In this document: positions 50,952-59,651 of the stretch, one piece after another
How positions within the stretch are numbered: position 1 is the first letter of the stretch
Layout: every line of letters begins with the position of its first letter
From: Acidobacteriaceae bacterium
GTDB lineage: Bacteria > Acidobacteriota > Terriglobia > Terriglobales > Acidobacteriaceae
DNA: 63,243 bases
NCBI GenBank assembly: GCA_030039035.1
Contig: JASHQQ010000392.1
Span: 1-63,243 of the forward strand
Direction: 5' to 3'
Position numbers and translations under genes: made by a program
The notes under the pieces: model-generated
What the model was told of the DNA's origin: nothing
Databases searched by the model: none
Seen by the model: the letters and a program-made list of their open reading frames with translations, nothing else

Positions 50952-51265
50952 TGAAACTCCGTCAGATCGCTCATGCCCGCGCCGGCGACAAGGGAAGCAT
51001 CGTCAACATCTCTCTCATTGCCTTCGATGAAACGGACTATCCCCTGCTCGTCGAGAAGGTCACCGGCGAAAAAGTCAGCGGGCTTTTCGAGCCGCTCATC
51101 ATGCAGCCGGTCGAGCGCTACTGCGTTCCCTCGCTCGGCGCGCTCAACTTCGTTCTGCATCGCGCACCCACCGAAAGCGTCACACGATCGTTGAATCTCG
51201 ACGCTCACGGCAAGGGATTGAGCTTCGTCCTGCTGAATATGGAAGTCGACATCGATCGGGATTGA
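50951..51265 (+). CDS. AtuA C-terminal-like small protein
   Basis: A 104-aa protein matching the C-terminal portion of fused AtuA proteins (LRQIAHARAGDKGSIVNISL, YCVPSLGALNFVLHRAPTESVTRSLNLDAHGKGLS). Its start codon shares one base with the upstream stop, so the two are translationally coupled and likely form one complex. Its function is unknown. Confidence 0.82.
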   Translation: MKLRQIAHARAGDKGSIVNISLIAFDETDYPLLVEKVTGEKVSGLFEPLIMQPVERYCVPSLGALNFVLHRAPTESVTRSLNLDAHGKGLSFVLLNMEVDIDRD

Positions 51266-51331
51266 CGAGCGGCGGAGACGATGAGCCGCCATTTGCAAAC
51301 GATCCGCCAACCTCCTCGGGCCGCCTGCTTC

Positions 51332-52816
51332 TCATCCGCTCTCCGCGACGCGTGCGGCCGTCCTGGCGCTGTGCCTTGAGGCGCTCCGCCGCACCTGAAG
51401 ATTGTCCAGCGCGTAATCGATGAAGCGCGGCTCGAAATGGGATGGCTGCCCCAGGAACTTGCAGGTCGCCACCACCTGATCGACGATGAAGCGCGGCTGA
51501 TAGGCGGCCAGATCGGCTCCTTTGTCCACTGTCAATCGATGCACAATGAAGTCGACGACCCCATCGGCCAGCGGCAATCCCTGGCGCTCGCATTCCTTGT
51601 CGAAAATGCGTTTGTAGAGCTCGTGCGTGGGCGACCCGATCTCGATCTTGTAGGGAAGGCGGCGCAGAAAGGCCGGGTCCATCAGATCTTCGGGATCGAG
51701 ATTCGTCGAAAAGATCACCAGTTCCTCGAAGGGAATGCTGAAGCTCTTGCCGGTGTGCAGCTTGAGGAAATCGACCCGGCTCTCCAGCGGCACGATCCAG
51801 CGGTTGAGCAGGTTGGTCGGGCTCACCAGTTGCCGTCCGAAGTCGTCGATGAGGAAACAGCCGCCCAGCGCCTTCACGTGCAACGGCGCCTCGTAGAAAT
51901 GCCCCGCGGCATCGTAGCGCAGGTCGAGCATTTCCAGCGTCAGTTCGCCGCCGGTGATCACAAAGGGCCGATGGCACGGCACCCAGCGCGCGTCGAAGAC
52001 CTCGCGCCGGACGAAGGAGAGACCGTCGTCTTCGCTCACCTGTGTGGGGCTCAGCGGAATATGAACGCTGGGATCGTGCACCCGGATGATCTGCCCCTCG
52101 ACGATGACCGAATAAGGCACATAGATCACGTCGTGGAATACGCTGGCGAAGCGCATGGCGACTGAGGTTTTGCCGTTGCCCGGCGGCCCGTAAAGAAGAA
52201 TCGCACGGCCCGAGTTCAGCGCCGGCCCGGCCTTTTCGAGAATGCGCTCGTCGAAGGCCAGATCGCCGATCGCCTTGCAGATGCGTTCGACCGTGACCAG
52301 CTCGTTGGTCAGCTTTTGCAGGTTCACCTGATCGCAGAACTCCTCGATGGTGACCGGCGCCGGCCCTGTGTAGCTCACCCGCTGCAGCGCATCGATTGTC
52401 CAGCGGCGGCCCTCCTCGGTGAAGGTATAGGCCATGTCGAGCAGGCTGTCGGAGTTCCGCGATCCCAGCGTGTGCAGCAGTTGCCGATCCACCGCCATGC
52501 GCACCAGGTCGAGCACGATCTGCAGCGGAAGCTTGATGGCGTCGACGTACTGCCTGACCCTGCTGAGCCGGTCGGTATAGATGAGCTTGAGCAGCAGCCC
52601 CATCAGGTCGTTTTCGTCGATCCCGGTGGCCGCAAGGTCAGCGGGCTCGGCCGGAATGCGATGGATGAATCCGTCGAGGACCCGCTGTTCGATCGCTCCG
52701 ATCGCTACCAGGTTGTCGCCGAGCCGCCCGCCCTGCTGGGCCAGCCGCTCCAGAGCTTTGGCTACATCTTCTTCGGTGATCAGCTTGGCCCGAATCAGCA
52801 GATCGCCCAGTCGCAT
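51332..52816 (-). CDS. AAA-type ATPase with N-terminal GspE/MshE-N-like domain
   Basis: A 494-aa cytoplasmic ATPase. Residues 1-70 resemble the GspE/MshE N-terminal domain (LGDLLIRAKLITEEDVAKALE, RLGDNLVAIGAI), which in MshE binds cyclic-di-GMP. The AAA core has Walker A GPPGNGKTS (Lys216), Walker B-like GGCFLIDDFG and an IFSTNLDPEDLMDPAFLRRLPYKIEIG sensor region. It is not a secretion ATPase of the GspE family, since the core is AAA+. No pilus or secretion genes are near. It stands alone between convergent and unrelated neighbours; the role is unknown. Confidence 0.85.
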   Translation of the reverse strand: MRLGDLLIRAKLITEEDVAKALERLAQQGGRLGDNLVAIGAIEQRVLDGFIHRIPAEPADLAATGIDENDLMGLLLKLIYTDRLSRVRQYVDAIKLPLQIVLDLVRMAVDRQLLHTLGSRNSDSLLDMAYTFTEEGRRWTIDALQRVSYTGPAPVTIEEFCDQVNLQKLTNELVTVERICKAIGDLAFDERILEKAGPALNSGRAILLYGPPGNGKTSVAMRFASVFHDVIYVPYSVIVEGQIIRVHDPSVHIPLSPTQVSEDDGLSFVRREVFDARWVPCHRPFVITGGELTLEMLDLRYDAAGHFYEAPLHVKALGGCFLIDDFGRQLVSPTNLLNRWIVPLESRVDFLKLHTGKSFSIPFEELVIFSTNLDPEDLMDPAFLRRLPYKIEIGSPTHELYKRIFDKECERQGLPLADGVVDFIVHRLTVDKGADLAAYQPRFIVDQVVATCKFLGQPSHFEPRFIDYALDNLQVRRSASRHSARTAARVAESG

Positions 52817-53049
52817 TCGCGTTCCGATGGCATCCCTCCTGGCCGTGCGGGCATCGATTCATGGAATATTCGCGGACCATGAACGCCTGTCCCTCGAACA
52901 GCATAATGGCCGCGCTCCGTCCGGTCGAGATGACCAATGGGGAATCTGCAACAGCGACGCCCTGAACCCGATGCTCGCTACCGGGAATCGAATCTCATCC
53001 TGAGCCGATGGCGAAGGATCCGCCCTGAAAACATTCTTCGACCGCTGAT

Positions 53050-54264
53050 TCACCGAAAAAGCGAAACGTCGATCGCTGCTCCCATCGCCTTGTAGCCCTC
53101 GTCTCCCGGATGCAAATGGTCGCCGGAGTCCGCCTGTGCGGAAAAGAAGGAAAGCCTGGCAGGATCGCGCGTCACCTGGTCGAAATCGATCACGCCATCG
53201 AACGCGCCGCTGGTCCTCATCCACTGGTTCACATCCTCGCGCATCTTTTCGCCCGCTGCGGAGTAGTAGCCCGCGCCCTGATAAGGGGTCAGCGTCGCGC
53301 CAAACACCTTGATGCCGTGCTCGTGCGCCCTCGTGACAATCTGCGTCAGCGCGAAGAGGATGTCGGCGGGTGAGATCAGATCCGAACGCTCGCGCGGCTG
53401 CGCCGCGACGCCGATGTCGTTGATCCCTTCGAGCACGATGAGATATTTCACGCCGGCCTGGCCCAGCACATCGCGGTCAAAGCGCGAAAGCGCATTCGGC
53501 CCCGCACGATCATGCAACAGGCGGTTGCCGCTGATGCCTTCGTTCAGGACCGACAGATGCGCGGACTGCTTGTCCGCCTGCAGGCGCTCGGCGAGCACAT
53601 CGGGCCAGCGCCGGTTGGCATTCATCGTCGACTTCGCTCCGTCGGTAATCGAATCGCCAAAAGCCACGATCGCCGCCGCCGCGTCCGAATCCGCGCTGAC
53701 CTCGATGCCCTTCACAAAGCACCACGACTCGATCGTTCGCGCGTTGCTCGGCGTAACCGCGGCCGTTTCGTCGCCGGGCGCGATGTAGTTCGTCGACATG
53801 GCAAGCTCGTGGCAGGTCGTGTCGTCGATGCGCTGCTGGGGAAGGTACAGGCTGATCGCCAGACTGGCCAACGGATGAACCGGCATGGCCACCGGATCGC
53901 TGAGGACGAAGGCGCCGGCGGGAATGATGACCGACGTGCTGCCGGAAAAGGTCAATGCATGGTCGCTGCCCGGCTGAATGGACCCGTTGCCGCTGCTCAA
54001 GGCGACGTGCGACGCGCCGATTGTCAGCGGGATGCGTCCGAATTCGTTGGTCAGCACCACGCGAAGCGAAGCCCCGCCGGCGCTGATGCGAACCATGTTG
54101 CGATAGGTCGAGTCTGCCGGCGACGGCTGGCCGGGGTTGACCGGCTCATCCATCGGCGAAGCCGCCCACGTTCCCACCCAGCGCTCAGCCGGCTGCTGCG
54201 ACCGCGCGCCGGCCATGCCGGACGCGGCCAGCAGAACAGCGACGAAAAGTCCGATGCGATTCAT
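53050..54264 (-). CDS. secreted SGNH/GDSL hydrolase
   Basis: A 404-aa exported esterase-fold protein. ATG 54262-54264 has GGAG five bases upstream and gives a signal peptide (RIGLFVAVLLAASGMAGA). The catalytic Ser is in AFGDSITDG (block I), with NEGISGNRLL (II), LEGINDIG (III) and Asp/His in SGDHLHPGDEGY (V). About 180 residues precede the SGNH core (WVGTWAASPMD, FSGSTSVIIPAGAFVLSDP), a beta-rich N-terminal part common in this subfamily. Likely substrates are acetyl or other acyl groups on polysaccharides, judged from the GH29 gene next door. Confidence 0.88.
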   Translation of the reverse strand: MNRIGLFVAVLLAASGMAGARSQQPAERWVGTWAASPMDEPVNPGQPSPADSTYRNMVRISAGGASLRVVLTNEFGRIPLTIGASHVALSSGNGSIQPGSDHALTFSGSTSVIIPAGAFVLSDPVAMPVHPLASLAISLYLPQQRIDDTTCHELAMSTNYIAPGDETAAVTPSNARTIESWCFVKGIEVSADSDAAAAIVAFGDSITDGAKSTMNANRRWPDVLAERLQADKQSAHLSVLNEGISGNRLLHDRAGPNALSRFDRDVLGQAGVKYLIVLEGINDIGVAAQPRERSDLISPADILFALTQIVTRAHEHGIKVFGATLTPYQGAGYYSAAGEKMREDVNQWMRTSGAFDGVIDFDQVTRDPARLSFFSAQADSGDHLHPGDEGYKAMGAAIDVSLFR

Positions 54265-54417
54265 CCCCACTCCAGGAACTGTCGAGTAGTGTACAAGCCG
54301 TAGCGGGCCATTCACGCATCGCCGGGTCGGCCGGCGGTGGGTCCATCTCACCCGGTACCAGTCGGCCTGGAGGGTACAGGCTTTACAACTGCGCAACAAC
54401 TCTCCGCAGCCTGGCTT

Positions 54418-54510
54418 TGTAACGGGGCACGACTTCAGTCGTCCCAAAACGAGCCCCTTGTCTCTTCTCTTTTGCGGGCTTCAGCCCGCGAAATGCCCAC
54501 GCCAGGGCAG
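54418..54510. repeat. REP-like element with two TTCA-loop hairpins
   Basis: ACGAC-TTCA-GTCGT (54429-54442) and GCGGGC-TTCA-GCCCGC (54474-54489) form two short perfect hairpins with identical loops. This arrangement resembles the intergenic REP-like repeats of Acidobacteriota, seen just before the GH29 start. Whether it is transcribed is unknown. Confidence 0.6.
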
Positions 54511-54534
54511 CCTTTCGTCTGCTATTTTGTTGCG

Positions 54535-56148
54535 ATGCGCCGGATCCGTCACGCTTCGGGACTGCTCGCGCTTGCGGCCGCATGCGCATTCAGCGCAGCG
54601 CGTGCTGCAGCACAGACTGCTCCGGCGAACAACGCCGTGCAGCAGCAACTGGCGCGTGTGGCCGAGGGCGACCGCAGCGGGCCCTTCGCTTCGAACTGGG
54701 ACTCGCTGGGCGCCTATCGCGTGCCTGAATGGTTTCGCGACGCAAAGTTCGGCATCTTTCTTCACTGGGGCGTGTACTCGGTGCCGGCATTCGGCAACGA
54801 GTGGTACCCGCGCAACATGTATCGCCAGGGCACGGCCGAGTTCAGGCATCACATTGCCGCCTACGGTCCGCAATCGAAGTTCGGCTACAAGGATTTCATT
54901 CCCACGTTTCGCGCCGAACACTTCGATCCCGCGGCCTGGGTCGATCTGTTCGCGAATGCGGGCGCCCGCTACGTCGTTCCCGTTGCCGAGCACTGCGATG
55001 GTTTCGCGATGTATAACTCGGCGATCGATCCGTGGAATGCGGCGAAGATGGGCCCGAAGCGCGATGTCGTGGGCGAGCTGGAATCCGCCGCGCGCAAACG
55101 CGGCCTGCACTTCGGCGTGAGCTCGCATCGCGCCGAGCACTGGTGGTGGTACGACGGGGGAATGCAGTTCGACTCCGACGTGCGCGACCCGCGCTTCGCG
55201 CTTCTCTACGGACCGGCGCAACCGCGCACGCCGCCCGGCGAGGCTGCGCGGCGCGAGCCCGATCCGGATCATCTGGAGACGTGGCTCGCGCCGGACAAGG
55301 CGTTCATGGACGACTGGCTGGCGCGCTCGGCCGAACTCGTCGACAGATACCATCCCGACTTCTTCTACTTCGACTGGTGGATCGGCCAGCCTGCGTTTCA
55401 GCCGTATCTCAGGCGCTTCGCGGCTTTCTATTACAACCAGGCTGCGGCGCGAAAACAGCGCGTCGTGCTCACCTATAAGATGAATGACTTTCCCGGAAAT
55501 GCCGCCACGCTCGACATCGAGCGCGGCAAGCTCGAGGCGATCCGGCTCCTGCCGTGGCAGACCGATACGTCGGTGAGCATCCACTCGTGGGGTTACGCCC
55601 AGGACGACACATATCGCGACGCCAGGTCGCTGATCGACGAACTGGTCGACGTAGTCAGCAAAAACGGCAACCTGCTGCTCAACGTGGGTCCAAAGCCGGA
55701 CGGGACAATTCCCGAACAGGCCCGGTCGATTCTGCTCGGGATCGGTGCGTGGCTCGAAACAAACGGCGATGCCATCTACGGCTCGCGGCCGTGGCTGGTG
55801 TTCGGCGAAGGTCCGACCAAAGTAACGAGCACCGCGCTCGACACCGACATCCAGCAGTTCACGCCGCAGGACATTCGCTTCACGACGAACCATGGCGCGC
55901 TTTACGCCATTGCGCTGGGTTGGCCCGCGACCGGAGAGCTGCATATTCACTCGCTTTATCGCGGCGCGCCGTACCTCGACGGGCCGGTCTGCTCGGTCTC
56001 GCTGCTCGGGTCAGACAGCCGGCTTGAGTGGACTCAGGAGGACGATTTCCTCAACATCAGGCTTCCCGCCACGCAGCCCGATGAAGCAGCGTTTGCGTTT
56101 CGCATCCTCGCAAAGAATAAGACCGGCTGCGGTCCATCCCGCCCTTGA
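54535..56148 (+). CDS. GH29 alpha-L-fucosidase, secreted
   Basis: A 537-aa enzyme releasing terminal alpha-L-fucose. ATG 54535 gives a signal peptide (SGLLALAAACAFSAARAAAQ); an ATG at 54493 in the same frame lies inside the REP-like element and no clear SD supports either. GH29 marks are FRDAKFGIFLHWGVYSVPAFGNEWYPRNMY, VPVAEHCDGFAMYNSAIDPWNA and DFFYFDWWIGQP, with Asp280 the likely nucleophile. The tail has NGNLLLNVGPKPDGTIPE and a C-terminal beta-sandwich. It is divergent from the SGNH hydrolase gene. The full-length domain suggests activity on plant xyloglucan or pectin side chains. Confidence 0.93.
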   Translation: MRRIRHASGLLALAAACAFSAARAAAQTAPANNAVQQQLARVAEGDRSGPFASNWDSLGAYRVPEWFRDAKFGIFLHWGVYSVPAFGNEWYPRNMYRQGTAEFRHHIAAYGPQSKFGYKDFIPTFRAEHFDPAAWVDLFANAGARYVVPVAEHCDGFAMYNSAIDPWNAAKMGPKRDVVGELESAARKRGLHFGVSSHRAEHWWWYDGGMQFDSDVRDPRFALLYGPAQPRTPPGEAARREPDPDHLETWLAPDKAFMDDWLARSAELVDRYHPDFFYFDWWIGQPAFQPYLRRFAAFYYNQAAARKQRVVLTYKMNDFPGNAATLDIERGKLEAIRLLPWQTDTSVSIHSWGYAQDDTYRDARSLIDELVDVVSKNGNLLLNVGPKPDGTIPEQARSILLGIGAWLETNGDAIYGSRPWLVFGEGPTKVTSTALDTDIQQFTPQDIRFTTNHGALYAIALGWPATGELHIHSLYRGAPYLDGPVCSVSLLGSDSRLEWTQEDDFLNIRLPATQPDEAAFAFRILAKNKTGCGPSRP

Positions 56149-56215
56149 GTCATCCGCTGGCGCGGATAACTCGGGGATCGGGCACCCGCGAACAAACTCT
56201 GCTGCGTTGGGATCG

Positions 56216-56881
56216 CTATGAATCGGAGATCGGATAGCTTGAATTGAACGGGAAGATCAGCTCGGCCTGCGTGGGCACCGGCTTGCCGTTGATGGTCGCC
56301 GGCTGAAAGCGCCAGGTCTTCACGATCTCAAGCACGATCTGGTCGAGCCGGTTGCCGATTCCCTTCACCAGGCTCTCGCCCACCACATCGCCCGACGCGT
56401 TCAGGTTCACGTCGACAACAATCTTCTCCTCGGTCGATGGCAGCAGCGAGCGGTCGGTAACCGGCGGCCGCGGCGAAAACACCGGAAACGCCGGCCGCAC
56501 ATCGTCGTTGTCGCTGCCATTGCCGCGCAGAGCCTGGGCAAAGCTGTCGCCGGTGTGCGGATTCTTCGGCGCGCCGCCGCCCGACCGCTGCGACGGGTTG
56601 TTCTCGGGCAGCGGGATCACGGTTTTCCTCGTCGCGTCGGCATCCGGGTCGGGATGCCGCGTATGCGCCGCATACGGCAGCGGGGGCAGCTTGATCTTCA
56701 CCGCTCGGCTGCCGCCGGCGATGTCGATTCGGGCTACCGTATCGAAGTGATCGGGACGAACCGGCCTTCTCCGCGACGGAATGGCAAGCCAAAGCAGGAA
56801 CACAAGAAGGGCGAAGTGGAACGCGGACGATAGAACGACGGCACGCAGGGCGCGGATCGTCTGGTCGAGAAAGGACCTCAT
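56216..56881 (-). CDS. TonB C-terminal-domain energy transducer-like protein
   Basis: A 221-aa inner-membrane protein. ATG 56879-56881 follows GGGAGGTGAGG. One N-terminal membrane segment (AVVLSSAFHFALLVFLLWLAI) is followed by a Pro-rich periplasmic linker and a TonB C-terminal domain of the TonB-family type (EEKIVVDVNLNASGDVVGESLVKG, LEIVKTWRFQPATINGKPVPTQAELIFPF). Such proteins pass proton-motive force to receptors such as the two in this window, though pairing is unproven. ExbB/ExbD genes are not here. Confidence 0.87.
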   Translation of the reverse strand: MRSFLDQTIRALRAVVLSSAFHFALLVFLLWLAIPSRRRPVRPDHFDTVARIDIAGGSRAVKIKLPPLPYAAHTRHPDPDADATRKTVIPLPENNPSQRSGGGAPKNPHTGDSFAQALRGNGSDNDDVRPAFPVFSPRPPVTDRSLLPSTEEKIVVDVNLNASGDVVGESLVKGIGNRLDQIVLEIVKTWRFQPATINGKPVPTQAELIFPFNSSYPISDS

Positions 56882-57045
56882 CCTCACCTCCCGCCGCGCC
56901 GCAAAACGCCGGGCGGTGATTCATTGTCGCACGGTTGGTGCGTCCGGCAATCTGCCGAAGTGACCGGCGGAGCCCGGAACGCCATGGCCGTCCCGGCAGG
57001 CTATCGGACCTCAAACCGTTTCCCCGCCATAAGATGAAAACCCCA

Positions 57046-57957
57046 TTACGGCCTGCCGCTGATCATGATGTTGGTGATCCTCGTCATGGAGTTGGACATG
57101 AAGCTGTTGACCGTCATCTGGTTCATTACTTTCTTCGCGAGCTTGTCCTCGGAATCGGGCTGGCCCGAGGCCTGCGCCGCAGCCGCGGCCTGGTTGAGCT
57201 GGTCGAGAACCTGCTGTACGGCCGGCCGCAACTGCGCGCACAGTTGCTGCTTCTGCGCCAGGGGAACCCTGGGCCAAGCGTCGTTGAGCTGCGCCCATTG
57301 CAGCGGGATCTGCGCCATGGCCGCCTGCTGCTCCGCGGTCATCCTGGGGTAGTTCGCTATGATGGGCTGCGCCACGGCGTCGTGGAACGAGCCGGGCCCC
57401 GTATACCTCCAGTTATTCCCCAGCGTCTGATACATGAAGAAGCTCACGTAGGCAACATAGGAGTCCACCACCTGCTGCGTCAGCGGCGGATTGCCGGGCG
57501 CGATGGGCTTGTGCGCCGCGTCGTAGATGCCCAGCACCCATCGCGCCAGATCGCTGCTGGACTGGGCTCGCAGTTGCGCAACAACACCGGGCTGCAGTTG
57601 CAGGCGAACGATTTCGCGCTCGCTCACGCTTTTGGTGACCGTCAACTGGTCGCTGAACTGGATGATCTGCAGCGCGGACTGCATATCATCCCGCCGGCCG
57701 GCCAGCCACGATTCCACCAGGGAATTCTGAAATTCCTGCCGCTGCCCTGGGGTAAACCGGATATCGAGCACCCACTCGAAAAAGTTGGTGGCCTTTTGCG
57801 CCATCTCGAATGTCAGCGGCGGCTGCCCCGCGACCGGATAATGAATCGCGCCTCCGGGTGCGTTCGTCGGCTGTTGTGCGTGCGACGTGGCCGGCAGCAG
57901 CAGAAAGCCGCCCAGAATTCCCGCGCCAAGAGCCATCGGTTTTCCCGTCCATGCCAT
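57046..57957 (-). CDS. secreted protein of unknown function (303 aa)
   Basis: I do not recognise the family. ATG 57955-57957 has GGGAGG five bases upstream. The N-terminus is a signal peptide (MALGAGILGGFLLLPATSHAQQ). The mature part is helical and Gln/Ala-rich, with paired regions FTPGQRQEFQNSLVESW and MTAEQQAAMAQIPLQW that suggest an internally repeated helical fold. The tail QMTVNSFMSNSMTRITNIM is Met-rich. It is 164 bases upstream of the TonB-C gene on the same strand. Confidence 0.75.
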   Translation of the reverse strand: MAWTGKPMALGAGILGGFLLLPATSHAQQPTNAPGGAIHYPVAGQPPLTFEMAQKATNFFEWVLDIRFTPGQRQEFQNSLVESWLAGRRDDMQSALQIIQFSDQLTVTKSVSEREIVRLQLQPGVVAQLRAQSSSDLARWVLGIYDAAHKPIAPGNPPLTQQVVDSYVAYVSFFMYQTLGNNWRYTGPGSFHDAVAQPIIANYPRMTAEQQAAMAQIPLQWAQLNDAWPRVPLAQKQQLCAQLRPAVQQVLDQLNQAAAAAQASGQPDSEDKLAKKVMNQMTVNSFMSNSMTRITNIMISGRP

Positions 57958-58585
57958 AGAGACCTCCCCTGACACGCGCAGGGACGATGAGCGGTCCCGG
58001 ACGTGCTCTCGCAGCCGTGCTTTTCGCGCTGCCTCGGTTCTGCTTCTATCGGGTGAATCGGAAAGCGCGGGCGATTCGGCTCACAGCGCGCAAAATCTTG
58101 CCGGGCCGGCGGGTCCAGCGGGTTCGTCCGGACCCCCGCCGATCGCCATGCCGCGAAGATCGAAAACAGATGGCGCTCCCGCCCCGGCTTGCTGTAAAAG
58201 GAAGAACAACGCACTCGCGCCTGCCTCATCCGGCCACCAATCTGCCCATCGTGTGCATGACCTTCCTCGACGGTCGAGGTTATAACCTGGCCGGAGTTAC
58301 AGGAAGATATCTCACCGGCGCGGGCGTCAGCATCGCCGCTTGCCTGCTGCTGGTGCTGGTGCTCCGGCGATGGAGCCCCGCTCCGCACACTGCGCCGGTC
58401 GTTTTGGACGCCGTTGCCGAGAGCGCGGAGCAGGGTGCCAGGGAATCTCGAAGCGAGCCTTCGTCTTGAACCGGTACGGATTCAGCGTGCAACGATTCAT
58501 TTGACAAAGACTTTCGACGCGAGTAACTTGTCCGCGTTACCTTTTCCCTGAAGAATCTGAATTCCAGTAACTTGCGAGGTCGAGA
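57958..58585. other. intergenic region before the ADP-ribosyltransferase-like gene
   Basis: A 628-base gap. A plus-strand frame from ATG 58257 to 58469 could encode 70 aa with one membrane segment (GAGVSIAACLLLVLVLRRW), but it lacks an SD and known relatives, so I do not call it. The end of the gap holds the promoter candidate at 58501-58529. Confidence 0.4.
58501..58529 (+). promoter_or_regulatory. sigma-70-like promoter of the ADP-ribosyltransferase-like gene
   Basis: TTGACA (58501-58506), a 17-base spacer, then TAACTT (58524-58529). The -35 is perfect and the spacing optimal. It lies 57 bases before ATG 58586. Confidence 0.6.
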
Positions 58586-59395
58586 ATGGCGAAGTTCGCG
58601 GCGGGGCAGATCGTGTCCCTGCGGAGTGGCCGCATCTGCAAGATCACAAAGGTGGCTAACGATTCCCAGCAGGCTCACGAGGTGGTTTATCTCGTCGAGC
58701 TTAATGCCAATGAAAAGAACGTTCCGGTTGGCGAACCCGAGGTTCTGGCGATCTCGGAACCGCACCTCTGGAACCGGCAGAAACGTGGTCTCACCGAATT
58801 CGAGTCCGATGTCCTGGACAAGTACACGGGCCCGACGTTCCGCGAATGGAACAAGGCATTGCGCGAAGGGAAGACCCCCAGCCCGGAAATCGAAGCTCTT
58901 CAAAGCCTCCTCGGCAAGTCGCCCAAATACACGGGCTATGTGTATCGCGGGCTCGAATTCAAATCAGTGGAGGAAGTTGGCAACTTCGCCGCCAGGTTTG
59001 AAAAGGGCAGGGTTTATACGACTCCGCAATTCATGTCCACCAGCAGAAGCAACGCCGCGGCCATGAGTTTTTGTGGACCCAACTTCGGCGCCTTCATGCG
59101 GATCTACACCGACGGCAAGGACGGGGCTGTGCTCAGGGAGTTTACCGGTACGAAGGATCTGGGCGAGAACGAGGTTCTGTTCCGCTATCAGACCCATTAC
59201 GACGTCGAGTCGGCGGATTTCGGTTCGGGGGGCAAGCAGTTCTCGGTGCAGTTGACGCTGCAGGGAGCGACGCGGCCTGCGGAACTGTTCGGCGTTCCGG
59301 AATTCAGGGGGGCGCCGAAGGAGAGGGGGCCGGACCCGGGCAAGGGGAATAACAACAACCAGGTGCAAGGAAAGGGGCTGAGAATCAGTCAATAA
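58586..59395 (+). CDS. ADP-ribosyltransferase-like protein (R-STS-ExE type) with N-terminal small beta domain
   Basis: A 269-aa protein with no signal peptide. ATG 58586 has GAGG six bases upstream. Residues 1-50 look like a small beta barrel (FAAGQIVSLRSGRICKITKV, EVVYLVELN). The remainder fits the R-S-E class of mono-ADP-ribosyltransferases: Arg121 in YVYRGLEF, Ser151-Thr-Ser in QFMSTSRSNA and Glu194-Asn-Glu196 in LGENEVLFRYQTHYDV. In that class these residues bind NAD and the last Glu is catalytic. The C-terminal tail is Gly/Asn/Pro-rich and probably flexible. No immunity-type gene is recognised. Remnants of RAYT transposases follow it, which suggests an accessory locus. Target and export route are unknown. 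Confidence 0.72.
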   Translation: MAKFAAGQIVSLRSGRICKITKVANDSQQAHEVVYLVELNANEKNVPVGEPEVLAISEPHLWNRQKRGLTEFESDVLDKYTGPTFREWNKALREGKTPSPEIEALQSLLGKSPKYTGYVYRGLEFKSVEEVGNFAARFEKGRVYTTPQFMSTSRSNAAAMSFCGPNFGAFMRIYTDGKDGAVLREFTGTKDLGENEVLFRYQTHYDVESADFGSGGKQFSVQLTLQGATRPAELFGVPEFRGAPKERGPDPGKGNNNNQVQGKGLRISQ

Positions 59396-59404
59396 CTCGC
59401 ACGG

Positions 59405-59617
59405 AACCCGGTCGGCCGCCAAGCCGGCGAATCGGACAGAGTCGGTTTTTGGCATTACGCGACAGGGATTGAGGGAACCGTGAAGACCGAGTCGTTCCGG
59501 ACGAATGCAAGGAGAGGCGGGAAGCTGCCGGCTGGGTTTCAAATGGCAGGTCCAGAAGGCAGACGTTTCCCAACCCAGGTCCGAACAGACGGACCTGGGG
59601 CGGGATCCACGCCGTAA
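59405..59617 (+). pseudogene. remnant of a RAYT (REP-associated Y1) transposase, copy 1
   Basis: A 70-codon open fragment reads NPVGRQAGESDRVGFWHYATGIEG in outline and later ARRGGKLPAGF. It aligns with the C-terminal end of copy 2 (HYATG, ARRGGKL) and with the NPV-RGLV region of RAYT proteins. The catalytic HUH and Tyr parts are missing, so it is a decayed 3' fragment. Confidence 0.65.
59574..59599. repeat. REP-like hairpin
   Basis: CCCAGGTCCG and CGGACCTGGG form a perfect ten-base-pair stem with a six-base loop, at the end of RAYT remnant 1. The same CCCAGGTCCGAACA sequence begins again after remnant 2 (near 60973), which marks both as one element family. Confidence 0.65.
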
Positions 59618-59651
59618 CGCGTGGGCCGTTCGGAGGGTTTCTGGTGAAAGT

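Noticed and set aside
51332..52816. Assignment as a type II secretion or type IV pilus ATPase
   Set aside because: Only the N-terminal domain is of that type; the ATPase core has AAA+ motifs and no secretion genes are nearby.
56152..56167. ATCCGC/GCGGAT hairpin between the convergent GH29 and TonB-C genes as a terminator
   Set aside because: Only six base pairs and no T-tract on either strand; too weak to call.
58257..58469. A possible 70-aa plus-strand membrane peptide
   Set aside because: No ribosome-binding site or family match; kept only as a note on the intergenic region.
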